This document shows positions 12,961 through 24,718 of a DNA stretch of 64,000 nucleotides, piece after piece. The translations under genes were made by a program, and so were the position numbers. The stretch's first letter is position 1. Each line of letters starts with the position of its first letter. Source of the stretch: Sesamum alatum (Eukaryota > Streptophyta > Magnoliopsida > Lamiales > Pedaliaceae); NCBI GenBank assembly GCA_034509735.1, contig JACGWO010000005.1, positions 39,152,479 through 39,216,478 on the forward strand, written 5' to 3'. Below the pieces are notes generated by a model. It worked only from the letters and a program-made list of their open reading frames with translations. It was not told the DNA's origin and did no database searches.

Positions 12961-13960
12961 GTTAGACAACTTGCCCCCAACCACTGTTTGCATGGTTCTT
13001 GCTACTTCACCATTTTTTATTAATGAAACAACAATGATGCAATTTAATCAATAAATATGAAATAACCTCACAATTGATTAAATTGAGTGCCTTCCATATT
13101 AAATGCTTTATTAGAAATTAGTATAAGTTATTATTAATTTAAAAAAGATATTAATTCAATAAAAAAAACTACTAAAAAATATAAGAAAATTATTAAAAAA
13201 AAAAGAAAATACGTGGAAGTTGATAATAGAGAAAATGAGAAATTAAGGAGAGAGAAATTAATAAAATAATTAAGAAAGATCGACAGACCATATGATTGAA
13301 AACACCAAAAGAGTACTATTCAAATATATAACCCTATAGATATTCATAGTACTGAGTTTCGTGTAAGAGTCAATTTTTTTGAATATTTGCAATTTTGAAT
13401 AATAAGTGGGAGACAAATGGTTTCATAATGTTGTTGTTTAAAATGATGTTACTTGGTGTAGGGCCAGTACCTTCAATTATTTGAACATTTGAAGTCGTAA
13501 AACTGCATTTGGATGAAATTATTTGGATATTAAGAAAAAATAAATAAATAACTTTATGTATAAAAAAATAAAATCCACTAATATTAAACGAAATATAATT
13601 TAAAATAAACATTAAGCAATTTAAAGTCCCTTTATATTATGAAATGATTACAAATCCAAAGAATTTGTTACGGATGATTTGAAATCCTAAAAAATCATTA
13701 AATACATTAATTCAAAATGATTTAAATTTTTCAGCCTGCCAAAAAGTTTAAAAAAAAAAGGAAAAAAAAAAGAAAAAATTGCAAGTAGCCACAGACAGGC
13801 CCACAACATAGCTTGGCTGATCTGGTGAAGCCCTTTTTTAGCTGTGCAAGAAAATCTGTCTCAGCTTTCAAAAGTTTGTTGGGCCAAATTTCATTTGATT
13901 TGAAATTCTACAGCTTGCTTCTAAAATATATTTTAGAGATAATTAAAATTACACCCCTCC
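12961..13960. other. AT-rich intergenic DNA, no gene seen
   Basis: Only short frames and A/T runs. I saw no coding similarity, RNA gene or clear repeat border here. Confidence 0.5.
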
Positions 13961-14632
13961 CTCATGGTAAAATTAATTAAATATTAAAAAAAATAAAAAA
14001 TTATAAAAATGGAATTTTTTAAAAAAGATTTAAAATTATGGGTGAAGTTGGTGTGTTTAACCCCGGTTTTAACACAATTAACAGCCATATTTTGTTACTA
14101 CTTTGAAATTTTATTTTTGTATATTTCGGACAACGGTTCTAACAAAATATGGTCGTTACTTTAAGTGAAGTTACGGAATATCATTGTTGTCAATTTTTTG
14201 TACACAATATTAATAATATTATCATTAAATTAAAATTAATATTTTTAATTAAAAATACATTTTGATAATAATTATTTTAAGAAAAATAATTGACATCGTT
14301 ACTTCGATAATGTCACATAATACTTTGTTAATTTTTTATACACAAATAAATATAAATATTCAATATTCAATATATAATTTAAAATTTATTTTTTATTAAT
14401 TAATAATTAAAAAAATATTTTTATAAGTATATGTAAATGCATGCACGACTTCATTTAATTTGCACAGAAATCGGGGTGGTTACCCCGGTTTCTGATTATT
14501 TTTTAAAAAATTGTGTTGAAGTCGGGGTTAAATGCCCCGACTTCACCCATAATTTTAAATCTTTTAAAACAACTCTATTTTTATAATTTTTTATTTTTTT
14601 AATATTATTTAATTAATTTTACCATCCCTCAT
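13961..14632. mobile_element. Long inverted-repeat (foldback/MULE-like) non-autonomous element
   Basis: The left arm (about 13961-14080) and right arm (about 14500-14632) are inverted copies sharing GGTAAAATTAATTAAAT and AAGATTTAAAATTATGGGTG. Inside the right half are two self-complementary hairpins: AGAAATCGGGGT/ACCCCGGTTTCT around 14466-14493, and GAAGTCGGGG/CCCCGACTTC at 14518-14544 with a perfect 10-bp stem. No transposase frame is present. Exact ends and target duplication were not resolved. Confidence 0.6.
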
Positions 14633-14765
14633 GACTTTTAATGTAAATATCCTTATATCTCCTGTAAATTTAAAAATTATATTTTAGTATTCTTGTGATT
14701 TGGTTCTATGTAATTAGTCAAAATTTATCAAATTTGTTTATATTCGTAAAAAAAAAATAATAATA

Positions 14766-14974
14766 AAAATTGATATTTACCATCGATTATTTATTACTGA
14801 TTTATTGCAAGTCAAATAAATCTTTATGACTAAACTACCTTTATAACGTTGAAGATATATTTCCTCACATGCATTAAGGTGTGAAGGTATGTAAGGGTAG
14901 TTTGATTATAAAAAAAGATTTATTTGTCTGCAATAAGTGAGTAATAAGTCAATCGATGATCAATATTGATTTTC
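14766..14974. mobile_element. Small inverted-repeat MITE
   Basis: Arms of about 75 bases at 14766-14840 and 14900-14974 are inverted copies, sharing for example ATCGATTATTTATTACT against AATAAGTCAATCGAT and the segment AGACAAATAAATCTTT. There is no coding capacity. The superfamily was not assigned. Confidence 0.55.
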
Positions 14975-15573
14975 ATGAAAAGTATAATATAGTTGAGCTA
15001 ATTATATGACGAGTATAATATACTTGCCATGTGATTCGTGCACTGTTCATAAAAAGTAATCAATTACATGTGTGATTAGTTTAATTTGACTAAACCTTAT
15101 TTGAGTAAGAATTTTTTCACTCGAAGCATTTCATTTATTTCTTTGCTTTCCTTGAACTTCAGAACATGGTCCATGGGCCTCTTAATGGGTCACAGAAGTT
15201 AATGGAGGCCCAACTAGTGCGAGTCCATAATGAAATTTTTGGGCTTGGGTTGTAACTGGCCCAAACATCTTGACTTGGGTTTATAGCCTTTTTTTAAAAA
15301 AAAAAAAGTAATTGGGTTTATAGCTCTAAATTAACTTAAAACATTTATAGATGTAAAATACAGGTCTAAGTTCAATTTAAACATTTATTAATGTAAAATA
15401 CAGATCTAAGTACAATTCATATATTTAATGATTTATACAACACAGATCCAAATTCATTAATGAGGTTTTTGCCTTAGTAGTATGAGATCCCAAGACTCTT
15501 TATCCAAAGATATTTAGAGATCGAGTTCGACGTACATGTGGATATTTATCTATTTATAAGTAGATTGTATTTT

Positions 15574-15976
15574 AGGGTAAATTATTATGGATTTTTTTGA
15601 AATTTAGTGTGATTACAAATATCCTCTTGCTATGCCGTTAATTTCTGTTAGATTTTCATATGTTTTTATGGTGAAATGACAAAAAGGCATTGTGGACTAT
15701 GAATTATAATTTTACTTATTTTTTTAATTTTTTTGAAATTATTTATGAGTTAGAATGGTAAGAAGGAAATTTCAAAATCGTCATTTTTTTTAATAAAAGA
15801 AAAGTAAGGATAAAGTGGACATTTTCAGGCCTTCATTCAAAAATTATATAATTCCATCATGGCCGGAATAGGTAGGTCTTTTAGCTCAGTAATATCAGGG
15901 GCATTGATAATTTCTAAACAATGAGACGATATTTGTAATTACGTCAAACTTTAAAGAGTTCGTTGTAACTTACCCT
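15574..15976. mobile_element. Diverged copy of the GGGTAAATTACA MITE family
   Basis: It begins TAGGGTAAATTATTATGG and ends with the inverted counterpart GTTGTAACTTACCCT. Inner sequence also follows the family pattern seen better at 30250, 51161 and 63165: a TTTGATATAATTACAAATA-like block near the ends and AAAAGG/AATGGTCA-like blocks inside. This is the most degraded of the four copies. Confidence 0.45.
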
Positions 15977-16439
15977 TATAGTTTATCACATTTGTTGTCT
16001 TATGGAATTGCTGATGTACTTAAATAGAATTATATATATATATATATATTTGTTGTCTATGTTGCTTTATAAAATTATTCATATACTTGAAAGTATTTGA
16101 ATATCTTCTCATACATTATATGATATAATTAATCGTTTCTATATATTAAAAAAAAAAGCTCTAAAATCAATATAATCATGTTTAAAATATAAAAATATTC
16201 ACATAAATCATGGTATTACTTGCATACAACTTGGGATTAATATATTTGGTTTTTTTCAAAATTTTATTGGTATTTATTTTCACTACATAGATTCTAAAAA
16301 TATTTTTGAAAATATTATGTTTGAAATGACTAAAAAGTATATGAAATTCAAAGTTTCAAGATTTAAATTCCACATTTAATTTTGAAAATAAACATGGTTT
16401 ATTAAAAATAAGTTAAAAAGATTTTTAATAATATGTTTG

Positions 16440-16605
16440 TTAGTGCACCAATATTGAGGGTGGGGTAGGGCCCCACTGAAAGTTGGTCTACCAACTCCCA
16501 TCCAATCCCCTTCCCATTTCCACCCGCCAAGTACCAACCCGCGGTTGGTGAAAAACCACCCTATAAAACCCCCACTGTGTCCAAATTTTCTCCACCACCC
16601 CAAAA
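16440..16605 (+). promoter_or_regulatory. CSE core promoter with paired MYB AC-type sites and TATA box
   Basis: A TATA box TATAAAA lies at 16562-16568, only about 40 bases before the ATG, so the 5' leader must be very short. Upstream are two head-to-head pairs of MYB-type sites: AGTTGGT-CT-ACCAACT at 16481-16496 and ACCAACC-CGC-GGTTGGT at 16533-16549. ACCAACC is the AC-II type element known from promoters of lignin genes, which fits the downstream gene. The motifs are seen directly; MYB binding is inferred. Confidence 0.6.
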
Positions 16606-19600
16606 ATGTCGCCGGAGCAATCATCCGTCCCACCCCCACCGCCTCCTAATTTCTGGGGCGACATGCCGGAAGAAGAATACTACGCCTCGCAAGGCGTCCG
16701 CAACTCCAAATCCTACTTCGAAACCCCACACGGCAAACTATTTACCCAATCCTTCCTCCCCCTCGATCCGAACCTACCCGTCAAAGCCACCGTTTTCATG
16801 AGCCACGGCTACGGCTCCGATACCGGCTGGATGTTCCAGAAAATCTGCATCAGCTACGCCAATTGGGGCTACGCCGTCTTCGCTGCCGATCTCCTCGGCC
16901 ACGGCCGCTCCGATGGGATTCGGTGCTACCTCGGTGACCTCAACAAGGTTGCCGCTGCTTCTCTGTGTTTCTTTAAGAGTGTGAGGGTTAGTGATGAGTA
17001 TAAGGATCTGCCGGCTTTTCTGTTCGGGGAATCGATGGGTGGGCTTGCGACTTTGTTGATGTACTTTCAGTCGGAGAAGGATCTGTGGACTGGGTTGATC
17101 TTCTCAGCGCCGTTGTTTGTCATTCCTGAGTCCATGAAACCATCTAAGGTAATTTTTCTTGCTGCTGGTGATTTCAGATAGTTTTAGAATTTTCTTCAAT
17201 TCTGGTATTGATGGTTGGCGGATGAAGACTAGTAGCTTTAATTCTTGGATGCTCATTTTTCATTCATACGATTTTGTTTTTTTTTGAAATCTTACTTTAT
17301 TATTTCGAAGTGAATGTTGGAATGTTGTTTAACAATATTGGAGATCCCGAATTATACTTTTGAAAAAGAGTTGACAAAATGTTAGAAATTGGATGAAAAA
17401 TAGTGTTATGTTCCTGACTTTTGGGACCCAGCATCAATTGAAAAAATGGAAGAAAAATCAAAAGTCAAGTTTTTATTTCTTTATTTATGGGAACTCTATC
17501 ATTGGTCCAAAGTACGAAACATGATTATACCTGAGCTCCACTGTTCAGAGATCTAAATTGTTGAATGTACCTGAGCTAATTGATGGTACCAAGAGTTCCA
17601 TTCACCAGAAGAAATATACATTTGATATGGACATAAATAGCCCTGGCAAATTGATTACAACCTCACAACGGTTGCTGGTAGTGATTTTTGTGATTGTGAC
17701 TAAACATTTATCATAATTAAAAGTCATAGAAAAAATAGTTATCATGGTGGATAAATTTAATTTTTGCATCGTTTTTATTTAGTCATAATTAATAATATTT
17801 ATTTACCACGATTTTAGTTCATAGTAAAAAAAAACTGTAGGCTATGGTAAATTTTCTCGTAATGATTATGAAAGTTGATCTACGTTATTCACATTCTTTC
17901 AGATATCCTTGAATTTGTATCAATCAGAGAGTGACCCCGCAAGAAGAAATTCTTGATGCCCATTTATATTAATATTACATAATAAATAAATAAATATAAA
18001 AATACCGTCAAAAGTATATCATTTTTCTAAATATGATCGATCGCTAGCCCAACTAGCGACCCGCTAATTTTTGTTATTTTTTTATATGGGTCGCTATCTG
18101 GGCTCGCGACCGACCACTTTTATTTTTCATGCATGCATGCATGGGTCGCTACCTCCGATAACGACCCATGCATGCTATTGTTTTTTTTTTTTTTTTAAAA
18201 TTAATTTGACTTGGTTGGGCCAACAATTGTTGGCCCAAGTCAATTTAGAAATCTTTTTGATATTTTTTTTATTAATTATTAATTAATTAAATAAAATTTA
18301 TAATATAATATTTTATACAAAAAAATATTATAAATTTAGTGATAATTATAAATTATAATAATTACCAGCGATTCCATAAGTACATTCATTGGCATTGGTG
18401 CCGACTTCTATTTTTTTATAGAATTTAACCCACCAACTTCTTTTTTTCTTTTTTCTTAATTTTTTTACACAATATAATATTTTAGATTATTTTTAATTAA
18501 TAAAGATACTTATTAATTATTAAAAAAATTAATTAAAAATTTGATAATATAATTGCTAATTATAATTTAAAAAATAAATGAGCGAACAGAACCAATAAGT
18601 AAGAAAAGAAAAAGGCATCGGCACCAGTGCTAATTAACGTACTTATGGAATCGTTGATAATTATTATAATTTATAATTATCACTAATTTTATAATATTTT
18701 TTTTACAAAATATTATATTATAGGTCATATTTAATTAATAAATATATTTATTAATAATTAAAAATTTAATTATATTTTTTAATAAACATATTAATTTTAT
18801 ATTAATTAAATATTAATTATTATTTAAAATCTTAATTAATAATTAATTAAAAAAATATCAAAAAGATTTTTAAATTGACTTGGGCCAACAAACCAACTCA
18901 AATTAATTAAAAAAAAAAAAACAATAGCATGCATGGGTCGCTACCTCAGGGTCGCTGGTAGCGACCCATGCATGCATGAAAAATATAAGTGGGTCGCTAT
19001 CTGGGCTAGCGATCGATCATATTTATAAAAATGGTTTACTTTCGACGATATATTTATATTTATTTATTTATTATGTGATATTAATATAAATGGGTCGATG
19101 TTAGGAATGACAAAAGGGAAAATTTGGTTTATTTATATAAATATTATAAAAATAAATAAAAACTACAACAATACTCCATTTTGGAGTATTGTTGCAAAAA
19201 TGGTGGGAATCGCTAACCGAGCTAGCGACCGCACCATTTCCCTTTTTTTTAATATAAAGAAATGCATATGGGTGGCTAGCTTTCCCATGCAGTTTTTATT
19301 ATTATTTTTTCAAATTCAATTTTTATTTTTATTTTTTTTGTGTTTTTTAATTTAAGTATTATTTTTAGAATAATTAAGTATTAATTATTAATATTATGAA
19401 TTATTTATTTAATAGTTATAATTAAAAATATTAATAAATACAAGTATATAAAATAGTTAATTAATTTTGTGACAATTAATAAATTCTAACAAAACGAAAA
19501 TCAAATATTAGTTTCATTATTTAGTTGTACGATCCAGCTTTGATACATTATCACTAAAAATATATATTAAGTAACAACTATTTTTAACTTGACAATATAT

Positions 19601-20873
19601 AATTATTAGTGACAAAAATTGGTATAAAAAGTTGTCAATAAATACAATTAGAGATATATCTATAGTGACAACTATTATTTATTGTCTCTAGGTTGCCACT
19701 CATTATATGTAGGGACATCTTTGTGCACATTTTTCTGTTACTAAGTCATGGTAATAACAATTTTTAACAAATAGTATTAATTATTAAAATCATGAATTTC
19801 ATTATTTTTGACAAAATAAACATTCTTGTCGCCAGATATATATAATTAGTGACAATATTGAAATTGTCACTTGATTATTTTTTGTCACTAATTTTCAATT
19901 TTTTTTGTAGTGTGGCCACAAGCACGTGTAATGCAGTACATTCGTATTCAATCCCAAAAAAGCCAAGCTCATTTGTGTCAGACGAATGTATCAAATTTGG
20001 ATCGTATACAACTAAATAATGAAACTAATATTTGATTTTCGTTTTGTTAGAATTTATTAATTGTCACCAAATTAATTAAATATTTTATATACTTGTATTT
20101 ATTAATATTTTTAATTTAATTGAGCTAGCGACCCATGCAAATTTTTATATTAAAAAAAAAAGAAGAAAAATGGTGCTGTTGCTAGCTCGGCTAGCGATTC
20201 GCACTATTTTTGCAACAATACTCCATAATGGGGTATTGTTGTAATTTTTATTTATTTTTGTAATATTTATATATGAAGTGGCCCTAACATCAAGTAATTT
20301 ACATATCATTGAAGTATATGTGACAAAGCAATTCGATTGCATCTGATCATCAAGGAATATATTCATTTCAATCTTCTGATATCTTTGAGTTCATCTTTTG
20401 CTATGGTTCTCTTTCTGAAGGTACACTTATTCATGTATGGACTGCTATTCGGATTAGCCGACACATGGGCTGCAATGCCGGACAACAAAATGGTGGGCAA
20501 GGCCATTAGGGACCCTGAGAAGCTGAAGATCATTGCAAGCAATCCCAGAAGGTACACTGGGAAGCCTAGAGTGGGAACAATGAGGGAGATAGCGAGGCAG
20601 TGCGAGTACGTGCAGAACAACTTCGACAAGGTCACCGTGCCGTTTTTGACTGTACACGGGACGTCGGATGGGGTGACGTGCCCGACCGGTTCGAAGATGT
20701 TGTACGAGAAGGCGAGCAGTGAGGACAAGACACTGAAGGTGTATGAAGGATTTTATCACTCATTGATACAAGGTGAACCTGATGAGAGTGCCAATCTTGT
20801 GTTGGCTGATATGAGGGCTTGGATTGATGAAAGAGTTGAGAGATATGGCCCAAAATGTAATGGCAGTCAGTGA
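16606..20873 (+). CDS. CSE: Caffeoylshikimate esterase (monoglyceride-lipase-like)
   Basis: Two exons, 16606-17148 and 20421-20873, join in phase 0 (AAG|GTAATT and GAAG|GTACAC) to give 331 residues. The protein belongs to the plant alpha/beta hydrolase group known as CSE/LysoPL2, which cleaves caffeoylshikimate to caffeate and shikimate in lignin synthesis and has also been described as a lysophospholipase. The signature stretches NFWGDMPEEEYYASQG and YGLLFGLADTWAAMPDNKM are close to the Arabidopsis At1g52760 product. Catalytic residues visible are Ser143 in GESMGG, Asp264 in HGTSDG and His294 in FYHSLIQGEPDE; the oxyanion motif is SHGYGSD near residue 66. The length is typical. The intron is 3.27 kb and filled with inverted-repeat transposon DNA. 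Codons in the first 350 bases of exon 1 are C-ending and then shift to G/T-ending. Confidence 0.95.
17959..19094. mobile_element. Long inverted-repeat element 1 in the CSE intron
   Basis: Left arm (17959 to about 18420) and right arm (about 18610-19094) are inverted copies. The left end reads CCCATTTATATTAATATTAC and the right end is its complement. Both arms carry GGGTCGCTA and TAGCGACCC modules, CATGCATGCATG runs and TTGACTT/TTGGGCCAACA blocks. A perfect 11-bp hairpin GGGTCGCTACC/GGTAGCGACCC lies at about 18936-18968. No transposase is present. Confidence 0.65.
19097..20292. mobile_element. Long inverted-repeat element 2 in the CSE intron
   Basis: Outer arms start GATGTTAGG (19097) and end CCTAACATC (20283-20292). 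They share AACAATACTCCAT, GAGCTAGCGACC-type modules and AAAATCAAATATTAGTTTCATT (about 19497-19525, inverted at about 20010-20040). The element lies directly after element 1 and shares its TCGCTA/TAGCGA modules, so the two may be related or nested. Borders are approximate. Confidence 0.6.
19551..19913. mobile_element. Possible CACTA-type remnant inside the CSE intron
   Basis: The segment starts CACTAAAAATATAT and ends TTTTTTTTGTAGTG, the inverted form of CACTACAAAAAA. Inside are repeated AGTGACAA and TTGTCACTA motifs, like the subterminal repeats of CACTA elements. No 3-bp target duplication was found, so it may be a degraded end pair. Confidence 0.35.
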
Positions 20874-22515
20874 TCTGAGGGATGATGTTTGGTCTGGTTG
20901 GTCTGTTGTGGGCTTTAAAGTAATGTGGTTGGGACTTAATGATAAGAAGATGGAAATGGGTTAGCTCATGGCTGGATAAACATGTTTGTTGTACTGGAAA
21001 TGTATTCTATGATGCTATTAATGTTTAATACATCGATCTACACCATCTTTGCTGGTGGTTGGTCAATGGATCAGGATCACTTGTCTACGTTCAAAATGGA
21101 TGTTCGGAGGTTGGTAGACCTAACGGGAGATGGGACATGTGGCAGGTAACATGTTATCGAATCAATTAATCACAGAACAAATGTAATATAATTAATTACT
21201 CTTTTTAAATTGTACATCAATTATACGATAAATTTATTGCACTTATCATATAATTTGTTCAAATTTGATAAGTTGGGTCTGAATTAAAATTTCACCTCAT
21301 TTTGAGGCTTTCACGTGCTCCTGGACTCTAGTCAACAAGATTTCCTAACAATTGGTTTATGTATGTTTGAATGTTAAGTTGCAGGGATGAAAAGATAAAA
21401 GAAAAAATGTGTAAAAAATAAAATACAGATACTTTATATTTTGTTTTAATTTTAATTTTGATGCAGAAACGAGAAAAAAAGAGTGGAAATTATATATATT
21501 TAAGACATACAAGTTTAAAAGCCGTGTTCCTTTATCTTTTCCTTTATACACCACAGTACAACCTTATCTACTAAACAAGAAAGCATGACATATACGCAAT
21601 TGCGAAACTCATCAACTGGTCAACTTGAAGATGTTTAACTTTTAGTTGATGCAAAGGTAATATGTCTGCTGCTCAGCTAATAAATGAGTCACTGGTAAGC
21701 TTGGCAATTTCAGTGGTTCAACTCAGCACAGAAATTTACACTTCCTTACTTATGGTTCATTTACACAAATAGTCTTTGTCTTTTAAAAAGTTACACATAT
21801 ACGCGTCAACGTCATTTATATAAACCATCATTACTTTTTAAAAAATTACACATACAACCCCAAAAAACGTCAACATCATTACATAAACTATCTCTACTTT
21901 TTGACTACCAAAGTAAGTTTTTGTAACAAGTAAAAGATAAAAATGATTTATGCAAATAAACTATAGATAACGGGGTGTAAATATAATTATCCTTAAAAAA
22001 TTACTAGTCTGTTGTTGTCTTGTTGACATACAAATTAAAGACTGAAGCAAAAGTTTCCGAATTCAGATTTAAATGGATAATATGAACAAGAATTCCATTA
22101 TAAATCGTCTATTCCAAACATCCAATACCACAGGTGAAGTCTGCCTAGCCACCCACCAACCAAACAATGCACCACCGTGAGAATATCGAAAAACCTTATC
22201 TAATATGATCCATATTTTTGAAGATTAGAAACTAATGAAATAACAACACCCTAAAGTATAACAGCATACTTTATCTATGGGAAAACAAGTAATCACCGAA
22301 CTCAGATGGGCAAAATTTATTAATCGGAGGCAAATTACATACAGAACCCATAGGGTATACGATTGAAGTTTTGGTCCTTGTTTGTACCAAGTTTCATTGT
22401 TTCTACGTTGCATATAGCAACAAAAATAAAAAATACAAAAACCCGATTACAAGAAATAAGAAAAATCATAGCATTACAAACACTCGATTGATAACACAGA
22501 GTTGGGAATAAGCAT
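20874..22515. other. Intergenic region between CSE and the V-ATPase c'' gene
   Basis: The first 150-200 bases are probably the CSE 3' UTR and the last 100-200 the 3' UTR of the minus-strand V-ATPase gene. Apart from the inverted-repeat element at 21733-21985, I saw no gene. Confidence 0.5.
21733..21985. mobile_element. MITE, related to the copy at 56641-56868
   Basis: Ends are inverted: TTTACACTTCCTTACTTATG on the left, and ATAGATAACGGGGTGTAAAT on the right. Inside are AAAAATTACACATA and GTCAACGTCATT blocks. The same pattern, in the opposite order, is seen at 56641-56868. There is no coding capacity. Confidence 0.5.
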
Positions 22516-24648
22516 TCACACCTTGGATGGCCAAGTTGCTTGTGCAGACATAATGATGCCTACGATGACACCAAACAGTCCCAGTGCACTGCCAAATATC
22601 TCTATAACCAGGATCTTAACAAAAAGGGATGAGTTTTGTGCATCAGACAAAGCGCAGCTGCTTCCTATTATCCCAACGCAAAGCCTTTGTGATAGTATTA
22701 ACAAGAGGAGGAAAACATCAGCGGGCACAAAAATATGGCTTTAAATCCAAGCTCGTAAACTATTTAAAAGGGCGGTGGAAATTTAAACTTACCCACAGAC
22801 AAGATTTGCAAAGCCCACAATAATTCCAGATGCGAATATAGCATAGCCTGCTCTGAGGGACTCTGCATCATACATCTTAGAAGAAGGCACACTCTCCAGC
22901 TTTGTCTGAAGAATGATAGCCACAATTACTCCATATATGGCGACAGCCTCACAGAAGATAACACTGCGAGAAGGATGAAGATACAAAAGGTAAGTGGTAA
23001 TGCCAGAACTCATAATGAATAATAAGAAACTAATGTATTTCCAGCTCAACAACACTAGTCGTCCCAACAACAATAGATGATTTTTTCAAGTGCAAATGCT
23101 TACAATTACTTTGAAGACTATTTTAAAACCTTAATTGTGTTCATCAATCATCTGGATAGATCAACCAGACTGAGATGTCACTTGGTCACTGTGACATTAG
23201 TAAAACAATTTGCATATTATTTCTCTATAGATCCTTCATCTACGCAGCACAGGTACCATAAACCTCGATGCATACTGAAATTGGACATTTTTAACTGCTG
23301 AAAATACAATCAGCTCGAAAATGCCCAGAAACCTTAAGGCTGTATACAGACTTAGGATTTTAATAAAGCAACCTCAAATGCAGACATTTTTCTTCGTTTT
23401 GTTTTAAAAGGAAACACAATGGAAATGCTTGTACAAGTAAATTATGATTAACATTTATTATTGTATCCATTTAAATTTTTTATGAAATTCAATCTATAAA
23501 AGGAGCTTTCAAATCCATTAAATCCTAGACTTCGGTGGATATTAAAACTCGACGGATGTTGTGACGGCCTAACAGAAGTTTTTAAGTTCAACTACACGCT
23601 CTAGGAGAGTCTGGATATATAACTACATACAGCTATTTTGAGAACTTCCAGTATAAAACTTCTGTCGATGTGTTAGTCCAAAATATAAACGCCATTCATT
23701 TAATTTAATTGTTTAATCCAAAATATTTGAAGAGGTTTGACCCAGTTACAACAAAGAAATGGGGAAAAAAGAGCAGGTGGAGAAGCTACTGATGAGTGTG
23801 CATAAAGTCCGTCACTTTTCTGATACAAGTTTTTGAGGAAATGAGTTGAATATATGACACATACATGAGACACATGCATGACAAGATCACTCAAGAAACA
23901 CCCTAGCAGCTAGTCAGAAGCAACAGTTGGAAAATGTCTCAACGAGATTCAAATTGAGAGATGAATAGGGAATAATGACAAAAACAGGCTCAATTATGTA
24001 CTTCTTTTTGCAATCACTTTTCACTGCAGTATATTACTTAAAACGGCTTTTATTAGTCATTATTCACTCTTTGATATATCTTCAAACTACTCTTGCCTCC
24101 CCAATCATGGATTCAATATCAAGAAGTTGTGGTGGGGATTAGCATCCAGGAACTCAATTTAATCCATATCTCACCCTCAATCAAACTTTTGAATGATTGA
24201 TTAGGTAACGTCAGATTTCACGTTATAATACCTACACAATCTAATTCTCATGTCTTACAACAAGCAACGGAACAATAACTGAGCAGCAATTACGATTTCC
24301 TAAACTTGTCCTGCTTAAAATAATACAGCATTTTCAAAGCTAATTGAAAACCTATTACAACTCAGATTTGAAAAAGTACCTGATTAGGTTTTTGGAAGTA
24401 ATGCGAGGAGCTTTGATAGCAGCACCAATCAAACTACTCCCTGTTATGTATATTCCCCTACAGATTCAAACAAAATCAGGCAAAACATACCAGCAAATGA
24501 TTCAGAAGAAGTATGTTAGCAAGTACGGAAAATACCAGGCGGCGCCTAGAACTGAGACGCCGATAGATATGGCGATTCCGATGGCGGAGAAGGTGTATGG
24601 AGAGATCTGAACCAAAGCCTGCGCCCATGAGCTCGTTGACGTCACCAT
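22516..24648 (-). CDS. VHA-c'': V-type proton ATPase proteolipid subunit c''
   Basis: Four minus-strand exons, 24648-24536, 24457-24380, 22963-22793 and 22684-22516, join in frame to 176 residues. The product is the c'' (Vma16-type) proteolipid of the membrane V0 ring, which rotates to pump protons into vacuole and Golgi/TGN lumens. Hydrophobic helices cover most of the chain. The conserved acidic residue Glu69 in [11 protein letters not shown] sits in a membrane helix, as does Glu149 in [13 protein letters not shown]. The C-terminus [13 protein letters not shown] is typical. The start [18 protein letters not shown] aligns with the family N-terminus, so the length (about 180 usual) is complete. 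A CT repeat lies just upstream in the leader. Arabidopsis At4g32530/At2g25610 are the closest known relatives by memory. Confidence 0.95.
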
Positions 24649-24671
24649 CGTGGTGCACACTTTCTTCCCCT

Positions 24672-24675
<4 letters not shown>

Positions 24676-24713
<38 letters not shown>
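24676..24713. repeat. (CT)n microsatellite in the leader of VHA-c''
   Basis: About 19 CT units lie 28 bases upstream of the V-ATPase c'' ATG. On the coding (minus) strand this is a GA repeat, common in plant 5' leaders and GAGA-type promoters. Confidence 0.9.

Positions 24714-24718
<5 letters not shown>

Noticed and set aside
24344..24610. Plus-strand 88-codon frame
   Set aside because: It is antisense to exons 1 and 2 of the V-ATPase c'' gene.
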